Assembly: GCA_021397845.1 (NCBI GenBank) | Contig: CM038044.1 | Span: forward strand, 37,558,354-37,622,353 | Source: Areca catechu | Taxonomy: Eukaryota > Streptophyta > Magnoliopsida > Arecales > Arecaceae | DNA: 64,000 nt | Reading direction: 5' to 3' | The notes under the pieces: model-generated | What the model was told of the DNA's origin: nothing | Seen by the model: the letters and a program-made list of their open reading frames with translations, nothing else | Databases searched by the model: none | Shown here: positions 1 to 12,010 of the stretch, one piece after another | How positions within the stretch are numbered: the first letter of the stretch is position 1 | How the letters are laid out: every line of letters begins with the position of its first letter | Position numbers and translations under genes: made by a program

Positions 1-640
1 CTATAATCTATATTATACATCATCGAAACACCTTTCGATAGACAGAAACAATTTCTCCTCAACCCTAATTAGGATCATCGAATCAAGAATGATCCTAGTG
101 GACTCTCACAATCCACCAGTGATACCTAGCAGTATGTAGTGGCAACCCAGTAGAATAAGATTGGAACCCCTATGTGTAGTTACTGTGTGATTCGGTTCTT
201 CTATCAAAATTCTTGACTTGATGTTGGTTGTAGAATCTTGCCAAACCCATCAGTCATATGCTTAAACTTAATCGACTCAAGTCCAACTGTGATACCAATG
301 AAAATACCTTTTTATCATCATTCTACTATGGCCATAGACTCTTTGGACTTAGTCTCAATAAGTTGCATAGGATTATTCCTTACTACTAAGATTGATAGAT
401 CCCTACGAGTGAACACCCTACTCCTACAATAAGCTTACTGCAGCTAATGAATATCGCAAGGTCCCGTATGGATAGGAACCATGAGATTGTGCTGTCAAAC
501 TATAGCAACCTTACTGTAAGTAGCAGAGACACTCTAGGTCAAAGAACTATTCACACAACTATAGTATCAGGAAGTTATCGACTAGTGAGTAGTCATCCGT
601 ATAACTTCTCGTAGATGGTCACACTTAGTACCATTGATCT
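1..640 (-). repeat. Element H 3' LTR, distal part
   Basis: No coding capacity. Assigned to H's 3' LTR because it is what remains when F is removed between 640 and 12016, and it continues the LTR that starts at 12358 on the minus strand. The far end of the LTR lies before base 1. I see no second copy of this part in the window, which fits the truncation of the 5' LTR. Confidence 0.6.
636..640. repeat. Left target-site duplication of element F
   Basis: GATCT directly before the F LTR. The partner at 12011-12015 is AATCT, four of five bases matching. Confidence 0.65.
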
Positions 641-983
641 TGTTGACCCCATAAGTGATTTTGATGATAACCAAACATTGGAGCATGCATTTATTTTACT
701 AACAACTCTTCAAGTATTTTACAAGTTTTTGTAGGATGAATTTATTGCTTAGTTTCAACTCCTACATTTCTATTTCTTGTGTTGAGTTGTATTGTAATTG
801 AATCTTGTAAAGAAGAACCCAAAGAAAAGATTAAGTAAAAATCATAAAAATGGGTTACTTTTAGATGTGTTTCAAGCTTAAGTTTCTTAGAAATTTGGTT
901 AGAAGAGTTTGAAGGCATCTTGAGATTTAGAAGACTTGCTTGATGATTTCTGGAAAAAAACTGATATTTCACTGAAGATTTCA

Positions 984-1440
984 TCCGAGCCAACTCGAAG
1001 AGAAGAGATCCGACTTTGGCACATGGCATGCATGAAGACTTCTGGCATGCAAATATCTGAGCTGACTCATCCAGAGTACCATTTTCTAAATCAAACAAGC
1101 GTGCCGACCCAAAGGAAGTCCGAGCTAACTCTATCATTTAGTCAGACATCCGAGTCGACTCTTCATAGATTCGAGCTGACTCCTCCAGAGTCTTGAAAAA
1201 GTGCTCTGAGAACTATAGCCAACCGAATCGACTCTAAAGAGAAAGAGCCAACTCTTCTAGACTACACTTTTGAAGGCCTGAGGATCCGAGTCGACTAGAA
1301 TCAAGGCGAGCCGACTCTTATAGAGTGAGGAATTAGAACACTGTACAATCGAGCCAACTAGATTTAAAAGAGTCGACTCAACCAGAACTACTCTGAGGAT
1401 CCAAGCTGACTCGAGTAATCCGAGCCGACTCGAAGGTCGA
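984..1440 (+). repeat. GAGTCGACTC-type palindrome array in F 5' LTR
   Basis: About fourteen variants of CGAG(C/T)(C/T)GACTC are spread over 460 bp, for example at 1058, 1150, 1285, 1304, 1368 and 1420. The best copies are the perfect palindrome GAGTCGACTC; others differ by one or two bases. The array ends about 120 bp before the TATA-like box, which suggests an enhancer-type position in U3. A matching array is in the 3' LTR near 10710-11170. Confidence 0.8.
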
Positions 1441-1561
1441 TTTCAGACTTATAATAGCTAGTTCTAGAACTTGAAATTTGAATTCAAAAAGTACTCCAAT
1501 GGTCAAATGTCATATGCTAATGGTCTACAATGACTAAAATCATCTAAAAAGAGTATAAGAC

Positions 1562-1573
1562 TATATATTTAAG
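1562..1573 (+). promoter_or_regulatory. Probable TATA box of F 5' LTR
   Basis: TATATATTTAAG in the 3' half of the LTR, conserved at 11291-11302 in the other LTR and about 120 bp downstream of the palindrome array. Confidence 0.55.
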
Positions 1574-2283
1574 GGATTTGAACTACTTTGAACAAGAGAT
1601 GATGAGTAAATGCTAAATTGAATATCCAAGCTACCTTGTGAGCAAGAGAGCACTGCAAGAGCATTCAAGACAGTCTTCAAGCATTCACCAACTACCAACT
1701 AAAGCTTAAAGCATTTATTGAAGAAGTTGAAGAAGCCAACCAAGTGCATTGAAGTGCAATCAACTGGGCTTCTCTTGAGCTGCATCGGTAACCATCTGAC
1801 AAAATTTGTTTGTCATTCTATTGCTTTTCTTTTACAATTCTCTTTTGAATTGTTGGGTTATTGGTGAGCCCAGTTTCAAAACCAAATAGGTTCTTGGTTA
1901 GCTTGTGTTAAAACCAAGTGTTAGGTTTTTGATGATCTTGGTAAAATCAAGTGTTGGATTTCTTTGGTGAGCCCGATTTAAAAATCAAAGTGTAGAGGTT
2001 TGGATTATGAGCCTGTTAAAATAATTCAACTATATTCCAGTGGAGGATATAGTGAAAATCCCAAGTGGTAATCTTGGATAGTGGATGTAGGAGCTGGGTT
2101 GCTCTGAATCACTATAAAATTTTTGTATTTGTATTGTACATTTTCTTTACATCCTGCTTCTACATTTAATTATCTCAATCACAGCACTTAACACTTCAAG
2201 GAATTTTCAAAAAGTACATAATTGCTTAAACTTTTTAAATTTCCAATTCACCCCCCTTTTGGGAAAGCCACCTGGGCAATAAC

Positions 2284-2295
2284 TAGTATTAGAGC
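2284..2295 (+). other. Element F primer-binding site
   Basis: TAGTATTAGAGC lies two bases after the 5' LTR. It matches TGGTATCAGAGC, the complement of the plant initiator tRNA-Met 3' end, at 10 of 12 positions. Confidence 0.8.
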
Positions 2296-2327
2296 AGTGT
2301 CTCTGAATACATTTAGAGTAAAGATTG

Positions 2328-4148
2328 ATGGCTCATCCCATGAGTAAATCCTTGGCCGAAGGCCAATCTACTAATAGACCACCACTCTTCACTGGCACAA
2401 ATATTCATATTGGAAAGCTAGAATGAAAATCTATATTCAAACTATCGATTTTCAATTATGGAAGGTTATTCTAAAAGGGCCACAAATTCCCATGATCAAA
2501 ATTAATGGCATGGATGTCCCAAAGCCTGAAGAGGACTAGGATGAACACGACATGAAGATGGGGAATTAAATGCCAAAGCAATGAATTTATTATACTGTGC
2601 TTTGGATGCTAACGAGTTCAATCGAATTTTTACTTGCTCTTTTGTAAAAGAAATTTGGGATAAACTAGAAGTGATCCACGAAGGAACTTCCCAAGTGAAG
2701 ACTTCGAAAATTAATCTTCTTATACATAGTTACAAACTTTTCAAAATGGAACCAATTGAAACTATCTCTGTCATGTTTACTCGATTTATAGATATTATTA
2801 ATGGTTTGAAAAGTCTTGGCAGGGTTTATTCTAATGCTGACTTTGTATAGAAGATCTCATATCACTTCCGGACAAGTGGGACCCTAAAGTGACTGCCATC
2901 CAGGAAGCGAAAGATCTAAACACCTTATCTCTGGATGAATTAATGGGTTCACTCATCACACATGAACTTGCCATGCGGCATAGAACTGATGATGATCAGA
3001 AGAAGAAGAAGATAATAGCCTTCAAAGCTGCATTGGATTCAAATAAAGATGAGAAATTGAAAGATGACTGTACCTCCTCTGAAGATGATATAGAAGATGA
3101 AGATATTGCTATGCTCATGAGGAGATTTAGAAGGTTATAGAAAAGAAGAAAGGAAGTTCTATAGAAAATTCCATAAACGAGGTGAGAACTTCAAGGACAA
3201 GAACAAGGATAAAGAAAAAGAGAAAGAACAAGTACCCATATGCTATGAATGTAAGAAACCAGGGCACATTCATCCCGACTATCCTTTGTTAAAGAAATTT
3301 TTTAAGAAAAAGAAAAAGAAAGATATGATTGCTACATGGAGCAACAGCGAGGAGTCGACTTCATCTGAAGAAGAAGAGACCACGAAAACTACTAACTTAT
3401 GTCTAATGGGTCTCGAAGATGAGGTAACATCCCCTGAACCTCAATTAGAATTTACTTTTGATGAATTGAATTATGCTTTTTATGATCGACTATCTGAATT
3501 CAAAAAGGCTAGAGTAAAGATAAGAACTTTAAAGAATATCAATGATTCTTTATAAAAAGAGAAAGAAAAGATTTCAGAAAAGAATAATCTATTGCAAAAG
3601 AATTTACATGCCTTTTCTGAAAAATACAAAGCTTTGAAAATTGAAAATAATGCATGTCTTGACATGAACAAAGCTTTAATTGTTGAAAATAATGACTTGA
3701 AAAAGGAGGTTGAAAAGCTCAAGCCACTAGTTGAAAAACTTACTTTATCTTCAAATAAGCTTGAGTTAATTTTAAAAGATCAAAGAATTTTTGAAAACAA
3801 AGCTAGAATTGGTTTCAATTCTTCAATTTCAAATAAAATTTCAGTTACTAAATTCATACCTTCAAAAGTTTATATTTCAAAATCAATATCTAAAAAAGCT
3901 TTTGTTTCTAATCCTTTTGCATCCATTCCTAGATCTTCAATGTATGTACCTAAGGTTACAAATAGAAAATCTATTATATCTGCATATGCATCAACATCAT
4001 TTCAAAATTCTAGAATTACATGTTATGCATGTCATGGAGTTGGACATAAATTTTTTCAATGTAATTCATTAAAGAAAAATGCATATTCTAAGAATATAAT
4101 TAAAAGAATTTGGGTTCCTAAAGGAACCATCTTCGCTAACCTGCAATG
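2328..4148 (+). pseudogene. gag: Element F gag
   Basis: Encodes the capsid and nucleocapsid protein that packages the element RNA. ATG at 2328 opens a product whose start (EGQSTNRPPLFTGTN) matches element G's gag. Frames then break several times: a frameshift near 2400, and stops near 2848, 3138 and 3553. The central part (2581-3140) is the capsid-like UBN2-type region. A first zinc knuckle at 3241-3285 has lost its last cysteine (Tyr instead). A Lys/Glu-rich coiled-coil stretch follows (about 3460-3790). A second intact CCHC knuckle (CX2CX4HX4C) lies at about 4021-4062. The two knuckles around a coiled coil are shared with G. Confidence 0.85.
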
Positions 4149-4198
4149 ATCCAAGTTAGCTTGGGTACCTAAAAGAACTTCTTGATTTTCTTGCAGGA

Positions 4199-5551
4199 AT
4201 GTCTGCAGCTCAAAAATTGAAAAAAAGATGGTATCTCGATAGTGGCTGTTCAAGGCATATGATGGGTGATAAGGATCAATTTATCACCCTAGAGATGAAA
4301 GGAGGTATGGTTACTTTTGGAGATAAATCGAAATTGGTAATATCAAAATAACCCCCTGTACTTATATTGAAAATGTATTGCTACTAGATAATTGAAGCAT
4401 AATTTGTTAAATTATGTGATAAAGGCTTCAAGGTTATCTTTGAGTCATTTATGTGTATTGTAACAAACCCTCTTGATTCTCGCAGTAAGTTCATTGGACA
4501 CAGACTTGGAAACATTTATGTGGTAGACCTTAATGATCTTGCCATGTCAAGTAGTTCCAGTCTAGTTGCAATGAATGCTAAGACCAAGGAGTCTTGCTTA
4601 CTTTGGCATAGACGATTAGGTCATGCTAGCATGCATACTATTGCCAAGTTAATTTCTAAGAATTTAGTTAAAGGCATGCCTAAATTTAAAATAGATCTTA
4701 ATCATATTTGTGATGCATGCCAAATGGGTAAACACACTAGGGGGAGCTTTAAATCCAAAAATATGATTTCAACTACTAGACCCCTTGAACTACTTCACAT
4801 GGACTTATTTGAACCAACTAGGGTCACAAGCCTAGGTGGTATGAAATATGCTCTTGTGATAGTAGATGATTTTTCTAGATTTACTTGGGTTTTGTTTATT
4901 GCTCATAAAGACAAAACTTTTAAAGTCTTTCAAAAACTTTACAAAAAAGTTTCTAATTAGAAAAATCTTTTAATAGTTTCAATTATGAGTGATCACGGCA
5001 CCGAATTTGAAAATCAATTTTTCAATGATTATTACACAGAAAATGTCATTGATCACAACTTCTCCACTCCTCAGATACCACAGCAAAATGGTGTTGTAGA
5101 GAGGAAAAATAGGACTTTAGAAGAGATGGCCCGAATAATATTATGTGAAGAGAATCTTCCAAGGTACTTTTGGGTAGAAGCGGTGAACACTGCTTGTTAT
5201 ATTTTGAACCACATTTTGATTCATCCTATTTTGAAGAAAACCCCCTATGAGCTTTGGAATGAAAAGAAACCCAACATTAATTATTTTCACGTATTTGGTT
5301 GTAAATGCTTTGTGCTTAACAATGGCAAAAATAATCTAGAAAAACTTGATGCTAAATCTGATGAAGCAATTTTCTTTGGTTATTCATTACATAGCAAAGT
5401 ATATAGAGTATTTAATAAAAGAACTCTTACTGTAGAAGAATCTATGCATGTTATTTTTGATGAAACTAACCCTTCATCTTCTAAGAAAGAAGAGTGCATA
5501 GACAACGATGTAGGTACAGTTCAAAAAGAAATGGAAGACATGAGCATATAG
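4199..5551 (+). pseudogene. pol: Element F pol: protease and integrase
   Basis: The protease active site DSG is at about 4238-4246 (context YLDSGCSRHM, typical of copia), followed by a broken frame. The integrase zinc-binding domain starts at about 4603 (WHRRLGHASMH) and ends with CDACQMGKH near 4730. The catalytic core carries Asp in LHMDLF (about 4801), Asp in SDHGTEF (about 4988) and Glu in NGVVERKNRT (about 5098). A stop at 4958 splits the core. Copia order (protease, integrase, then RT) is clear. The C-terminal part ends in an acidic linker near 5551. Confidence 0.88.
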
Positions 5552-7224
5552 GAAATACCAACTCAAGAAGAAAAAGAAACGGTAAGTAAGGATCATGCTG
5601 ATCTCCAAGAAAATGGAGGTACGTAACTTCTCATCCAAGAGAATTAATTATTGGTGATCCTTTACAAGGTATTAGGACTAGGTCATCACATAGAGATGCA
5701 CATGATTACCTAGCTTTGTATCATAAATATAACCTCATACCTTAGAAGAAGCTGAATCTGATCCAAACTGGATGATGGCCATGCATGAAGAACTAAATCA
5801 GTTTGAAAGAAATAAGATATGGATTTTAGTTGAAAGACGTTCAGACCATCCAATCATAGAACCAAATGGGTCTATAGAAACAAGTTAGATGAACAAGGAA
5901 ATGTAGTAAGAAACAAAGCTAGATTAGTGGCTAAGGGATATAACCAAGAAGAGGGTATAGATTTTGATAAAACATATGCACCTATAGCAAGACTAGAAGC
6001 CATTAGATTACTTCTTGCATTTGCTTGCTACATGAATTTCAGACTTTTTCAAATGGATGTGAAAAGTGTATTCTTGAATGGTTTTATATCCGAACAAGTT
6101 TTTGTAGAACAGGCACCAGGTTTTGAAAATCATGCTTTTCCAAATCATGTTTTTAAATTCAATAAAGCATTATATGGTTTAAAACAAGCACATAGAGCCT
6201 GGTATGATAGACTTAGCACTTTCTTGATTGAAAATAATTTTTCAAGAGAAAATGTAAACAAAACACTTTTCATCAAGAAGAAAAATAATGATTTATTAGT
6301 TGTACAGATTTATGTTGATGATATTATATTTGGTGCAACTAATAAAACTCTTTGTAAAGAATTTGCTAAATTAATGTAGGGAGAATTTGAAATGAGCCTA
6401 ATGGATGAATTTAACTACTTCCTTGGACTTCAAGTGAAACAAACATAGGAAGGAATCTTCCTTAACCAAGCCAAGTACACCAAAGAAATAATCAAAAAGT
6501 TTGGTATGGAGTCAAGAAAACAAATGAGCACACCCATGAGCCCAACTTGTAGATTGGATAAAAATGAAGATGGATCCAACATTGATCAAAAGCTCTATAA
6601 AGGTATGATCGGATCCTTGTTATCTTAACTGCAAATAGACCTGATATCTTGTATAGCGTATGTGTGTGTGCTAGATTCCAATCTAATCTTAAACAATCAC
6701 ATATGCTTGATGTTAAAAGGATTATCAGATATTTGAAAGGTACAAGTAATCTAGGTTTATTGTTTCAAAACATTCTTCATTGAATTTAATTAGATTTTCG
6801 GATGCTGATTATGCTGGTTGTAAAATTGATAGAAAAAGTACTAGCAGCACATGCCAATTTCTAGGGTTGAATTTAATCTCATGGTACTGTAAGAATCAAA
6901 ACTCGATAGCACTATCTACTGCTGAAATAGAGTATGTTCTCCAGGGAGTTGTTGTGCAGAAGACTTTGGTATTACACAATCTAAAATTTCCATCAAATGT
7001 GATAACACAAGTGCTATAAATTTGACAAAAAATCCAATTCAGCACTTAAGGACTAAGCATATCAAGATTAGATACCATTTTATTAGAGATCATATTTTAA
7101 ATGATGACATTGAATTAGAATTCATCCCTACTGAGAGCAACTTGCTGACATTTTCACTAAGCCACTCAATCAGGATAGATTTGAAATGATTAGAGGAGAA
7201 TTAGGTCTTTGTGATCCTTTCTAG
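5552..7224 (+). pseudogene. pol: Element F pol: reverse transcriptase and RNase H
   Basis: Copia RT with the usual landmarks: KARLVAKGYNQEEGIDF near 5910-5960, QMDVKSVFLNG near 6050, LYGLKQAHRAWYD near 6175 and catalytic YVDD at 6311-6322. RNase H follows with SDADYAGCKIDRKSTSS at about 6800-6850 and the C-terminal block ending in ELGLCDPF with a stop at 7222-7224. Frames change at about 5700-5930, 6380, 6630, 6780 and after 7020, so no intact polyprotein exists. The corresponding block of G (52789-54259, minus) is closely similar. Confidence 0.88.
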
Positions 7225-7375
7225 ATTTTTCTAACCTAATTCCTTCAAAATTAAGAAAAAATTATCTAGAAAACCTCTTACATCAATTCAAGTTCTTTGA
7301 ACAACTTTCTTTGAGATTTTATCAAATTAATTTCAATTTCTGAATCATTTCAACTTTTGTGGAAAGTTTCTGTTC

Positions 7376-7490
7376 GAGTTGACTCAAGCAATTTGGCTTT
7401 GGTAGAGCCGACTCGAATCTCTGCTGTTTTAGTTTTTGTTCTGGTCAAGCTGACTTGGGCAATTTAGGGTTATTAGAGCCGACTAGGATT
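7376..7490 (+). repeat. Palindrome motifs between pol and post-pol ORF of F
   Basis: Four variants of the GAGTCGACTC motif (near 7376, 7405, 7446 and 7480), and a fifth at about 7738 inside the start of the post-pol ORF. They repeat the motif type of this element's LTR. Otherwise 7225-7649 is non-coding spacer. Confidence 0.7.
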
Positions 7491-7649
7491 TCGGGCAAAC
7501 AATTTTTTAATAGAGTCATAGAGCATTTTTTGAATTTTTCTATCTTTTGTTTTCATTCTAAACCTTAGAACTCCACTCAAAATCTCTTCCAAAACCTCGG
7601 AAATCATCTTCCTTGAGCTCCTTTCCTCCAATTTCTCCCAATCCTTGCA

Positions 7650-9599
7650 ATGGCATCGAAAATGGCTATTGGGAAGAGATCAAAAAGAGTTGCACCCTCA
7701 ATGGAAGTAGAAAGAAGAACAAAGCATCGGCAAGAGGAGCCGACTCGAGCAATTGAGAGGGAAGAAGAAGAAACAGAATAGTTGGCCTCTACTCACTCTC
7801 CAAGACAGGTGATTTCAATGTCTAACCAGCCTGTTACTGGTGGTAAAAGGATTATTTTCAAGTTTCTTGAAGAAATTGGACTAAAAATTAGGGATTTAAT
7901 TGATGAACAAGGCTGGACATTCTTTTGCTCTCTGAATTTATCTACATATCCAACCCTTGTTAGAGCATTCTATGAAAACCTGAGAATTGAACCCCAACAC
8001 ATTGAATCCATAGTAAAGGAAAAATGGATTATAGTGACAAAGGAAAGGCTCAGCATAATATTGGAAATGCCTGCTGAAGGGACTAAGCACTTAGTTTTGA
8101 AGGATAGAGAGAAAACCCTTCAAACAATACTGGGCAGGACAGATGTTAGTGGTGTGGGAACTGTCCTGGAAAACACACTTTCACTAGAAATGAGACTATT
8201 CCACAACTTTATCAGTAGAATATTTCTTCTAAGAATTGGTAGATTTGATTGGATAAGTGAACGTGACCTCAGCTTTATGGAACACATCATTTAGGGGGAG
8301 GCATTAAATTTACCCTATATCATGATAATGAAAATGAAGGAGGCTGTCAAAAAAGTTAGGGCATGTTTACCTTATGGAATGGTTTTAATCTTATTGTTTT
8401 AAGCCTCCAGGATCAGTTTAGAAGGGGAAGATGGTAAACCCCTTCATCACACCGATACTTATACTTCGAAATATCTACTTCGAATGGGATATATCCTTAG
8501 TGAAGGGATGTGGAAGAAGAAGGGAACTGAAGAGAGGGCTATAGCAGCCTCCAACAGTAGTAGCAGTAGTATTGAGGATAGTGACATTGAAGACCTTTCT
8601 AGAGAGATCTCCACTGCAGGGCCTTCAGCACCTGAGCACATTGTTGATGTTCCAGTTGGCACTTCTACTGACTTTTCTAGCATTTCTGAGCCAGCTGAGA
8701 CTACTGTACCTGGATTTGCACCTACTGAGACTGAGCATGCTACATTTGAGGCTGTGGAGACAGTGCACTTTGAGTATGAGACTCCCTTTCCAGCATCTCC
8801 ACCTGTTCCAAATACTACTTATGTTCCTCCTTCACCTTTTGTTCCAGGACCACCTGCATATTCAGCTGGACCTTCAATGACACTGGACTATATAGCACTG
8901 CAGATAAAGTCACTGACAGAATCTTTGACTGCTTCCTTGGCTACTATGTTTGGTGAGTTTCACCAATCAGTAGACTGTAGACTGGATCACATTGATAGTG
9001 AGATCAGGGAGTTGAGAGGCAGAGTTGAATCACTTGAGACCTCCAGACCTACATCTCAGCCTGATTTGCAACCTATCATTGATACTATATCATCTGGCTC
9101 TAATTCAATCAAGAAAATTGTCGATCAAACTTTGGAAGAATTTAGAACATAGCTAAAGGAGATAAGGTTCAAAATGGGATCATTGGAATAAGGAAAGGGG
9201 ATGGAAAAAGATTATACAAGGGGCATAGGGATCTTGAGGTCAGAATTTGGGAGATTATGAGGTTCTGCTGAAGCTTTTGCAAATGCACAAGCTACTAAGT
9301 TAATTGTATTGAACACTGAGATGAAAAAGCTTCATGAAGTGATGGAGGTGGTTCAATTTCAACTTGATCAGCTCAAAACCACTGTCATTGTAGCATTTGC
9401 CACTTCTAAACCTAGACATGTACCTACACCTGGACCTACCTTTACTACACATCCTAGGCAGCCAGCTCCTCATCTTAGGCCCCAAGCTTCTGAACCACAA
9501 TTTGTGGACCCAATAGCATCTATGCCATCTTTTGGACCATCCTTTGTGCCACCTTTTGGGCCATCCAATACTACTCAGCTAGATAGTGATAATGAATAG
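7650..9599 (+). pseudogene. Element F post-pol ORF (plant transposon protein type)
   Basis: One frame of about 650 codons starting at ATG 7650 without any frameshift, but with nonsense codons at 7779, 8292, about 8397, 9150 and further on to 9256. The N-terminal 180 residues (7782-8294) have the pattern of the 'putative plant transposon protein' domain found in plant retrotransposon ORFs (YPTLVRAFYENL near residue 95, RIGRFDWIS near its end). The middle is Pro/Ser/Thr-rich. The part at about 8880-9060 is coiled-coil-like, and the tail is Pro-rich. Element G has a colinear homologue at 50580-51774 (minus). The function is unknown; an envelope role has been suggested for Sirevirus ORFs in this position, but no membrane segment is evident here. 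Confidence 0.75.
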
Positions 9600-10357
9600 A
9601 CTTTTTATCTTAATCTTTTGTAATGTGTAATGAAAATCTTATGAATGCAATGAATACATTTTTGGCATATCTTTTGTGTATAAATTGAACTTGTGCAATA
9701 CTCTCAATGATACTATCATTTGTACAATGCTAATCAACATAAATTTTAATTAGAATATCAAAGTTGAGAAGAGAAAGTGAAATTATCTCAAATAAATTTT
9801 ATCAACTTTCTCTTTCTATTATAAAATTTGAGCTTTAAAAGATCAATTAAACACCTTTTTTGATTGCTGATAAAAAGGGGGAGAATGTTTAAAGTTGCAT
9901 GAAAAATAAATAAAGATAAAGAGAGAATAAATATGAAAGAAAAAGGGGGAAAATGTGATTAAAAAATGTGAAATTGCTTATATAAGTAAGAGGGAGAAAA
10001 ATTGTTGAATCTAAATGACTTTAGTTCATGCTCTATGCTCTCAAAAGCTTGCACACATTTTTTGAAGATCTTAAAGCATTAACTCCGATACTTTTCAACT
10101 CTGATACATTTCTGAAACTTTGCAAAATTGAGCTTTGATACATTGCATACCTTAATAGCTCTGATACTTTATGAAGGTGCTAGCCTTAACATTCTGATAC
10201 ATGTAAAAGCACTGATACTATATAGTTCTTCTTTCCACAAAAAGCTCTGATACTTGCAAATACAATTAGCTTTGATACATGTCAATTCTCACTTTCAAAT
10301 TCAGTTATACATGTAATTGTAAAGATTTTTTTTCATGCCCAGTGTTTTGTCATCATC
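9600..10357 (+). other. Element F 3' untranslated region
   Basis: AT-rich, without a credible ORF. It contains several AAAGGGGGAG-like purine runs (about 9875, 9945, 9990), which could act as secondary polypurine tracts, and the GATAC-motif array at 10083-10278. Confidence 0.6.
10083..10278 (+). repeat. Spaced array of eight GCTCTGATAC-like motifs
   Basis: Copies end in GATAC at 10091, 10107, 10141, 10167, 10200, 10218, 10253 and 10278. The two best are GCTCTGATAC at 10158 and 10244. The sequence between them is not repeated. GCTCTGATAC equals ten of the last twelve bases of the initiator tRNA-Met 3' end and is complementary to the primer-binding site sequence. Confidence 0.8.
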
Positions 10358-10370
10358 AAAAGGGGGAGAT
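10358..10370 (+). other. Element F polypurine tract
   Basis: AAAAGGGGGAGAT abuts the 3' LTR and would prime plus-strand DNA synthesis. Confidence 0.85.
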
Positions 10371-12010
10371 TGTTGACCCCATAAGTGATTTTGATGATAA
10401 CCAAACATTGGAGCATGCATTTGTTTTACTAACAACTCTTCAGGTATTTTACAAGTTTTTGTAGGATGAATTCATTGCTCAATTTCAACTCCAACATTTC
10501 TATTTCTTATGTTGAGTTGTATTGTAATTGAATCTTGTAAAGAAGAATCCAAAGATAAGGTTAAGTAAAAATCATAAAAATGGGTTACTTCTAGATGTGT
10601 TTCAAGCTTAAATTTCTTAGAAATTTTGTTAGAAGAGTTTGAAGGCATCTTGAGATTTGAAGACTTGCTGGAAGATTTCTGGAGAAAAACTGATATTTCA
10701 TTGAAGATTTCATCCGATCTGACTCAAAGAGAAGAGAGCCGACTCTAGCACATGGCATGCATGAAGATTTCTGGCATGTAGATATCCGAGCCGACTCTTC
10801 TAGAGTACCATTTCTTGAATTAGACAAGCGAGCCGACCTAAAGGAAGTCCAAGCCGACTCTATCATTTAGTCAGACATCCTAGCCGACTCTTCAAAGATT
10901 CGAGCCGACTCCTCCAGAGTCCAGAAAAAGAGCTCTAAGAACTACAGCCAACCGAGCCGACTCTAAAGATAAAGAGCCGACTCTTCCAGACTACACTTTT
11001 GAAGGCTTGAGGATCCGAGTAGACTAGAATCAAGGTGAGCCAACTCTTATAGAGTGAGGATTTAGAACACTATACAATCAAGCCAACTAGATTGAAGAGA
11101 GTCGACTCAACCAGAACAATTATGAGGATCTGAGTCGACTCGAGTAATCTGAGCCGACTTGAAGGTCAATTTCAGACTTATAATGGCTAGTTCCAGAACT
11201 TAAAATTTGAATTCAAAAAGTGCTCCAACAATCAAATATCACATCCCAATGGTCTACAATGACTAAAATCATCTGAGAAGAGTATAAGACTATATATTTA
11301 AGGGATTTGAACTACTTTGAACAAGAGATGATGAGTAAATGCTAAATTGAATATCCAAGCTACCTTATGGGCAAGAGAGCACCTGCAAGAGCATTCAAGA
11401 TAGTCTTCAAGCCTTCACTAACCACCAATTAAAGCTTGAAGCATTTATTGAAGAAGTTGAAGAAGCCAACCAAGTACATTGAAGTGCAATCAATTGGGCT
11501 TCTCTTGAGCTACATCGGCAACCATCTAACAAATTTGTTAGTCATTCTGTTGCTTTTCTTTCATAATTCTCTTTTGAATTGTTGGGTTATTGGTGAGCCC
11601 TGTTTAAAAACCTAATAGGTTCTTGGTTAGCCCGTGTTAAAATCAAGTGTTAGGTTCTTGGTGATCCTGGTAAAACCAAGTGTTGGGTTTCTTCGGTGAG
11701 CTTAGTTTAAAAACCAAAGTATAGAGGTTTGGATTAAGAGACTGTTAAAACAATATGACTGTATTCCAGTTGGAGATATAGTGGAAATCCTAAGTGGTAA
11801 TCTTGGATAGTGGATATAGGAGCTGGGTTGCTCCGAACCACTATCAAATTTCTGTGTTTGTGTTGTGCATTTTCTTTACATCTTGCTTCTGCTTTTAATT
11901 ATCTCAATCACAGCACTTAACACTTCAAGGAATTTCCAAAAAGCATATAATTGCTTAAACTTTTTAAATTTTCAATTCACCCCCCTCTTGGGAAAGCCAC
12001 CTGGGCAACA
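10371..12010 (+). repeat. Element F 3' LTR
   Basis: 1640-bp partner of 641-2281, from TGTTGACCCC to GGGCAACA. It keeps the palindrome array (about 10710-11170) and the TATA-like box (11291-11302). Many point differences from the 5' copy indicate an insertion that is not recent. Confidence 0.93.

Larger units (their letters stand above)
641..2281 (+). repeat. Element F 5' LTR
   Basis: 1641-bp copy of the repeat at 10371-12010. It starts TGTTGACCCC and ends GGGCAATA, where the 3' copy ends GGGCAACA. It holds a palindrome array (984-1440), a TATA-like box (1562-1573) and a homologue of the start of element G's LTR (TGTTGGCTCCACCC on the minus strand at 59147). Confidence 0.93.
641..12010 (+). 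mobile_element. Element F: Sirevirus-like Ty1/copia with post-pol ORF
   Basis: Full-length 11,370-bp element with LTRs of 1641 and 1640 bp beginning TGTTG and ending CAACA or CAATA, a primer-binding site, gag, pol in copia order (PR-IN-RT-RH), a further long ORF after pol, and a polypurine tract. The large gag with two zinc knuckles, the long LTRs and the extra ORF after pol fit the Sirevirus (SIRE/Maximus) lineage. Coding regions carry many stops and frameshifts, so it is inactive. It inserted into the 3' LTR of element H. Confidence 0.92.

Noticed and set aside
7782..8294. Retroviral-type envelope gene
   Set aside because: No signal peptide, transmembrane segment or cleavage motif is visible. 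The domain looks like the plant transposon protein family instead.
10083..10278. tRNA gene or tRNA-derived SINE
   Set aside because: Only the ten-base acceptor-end motif recurs. There are no A or B boxes and no cloverleaf.
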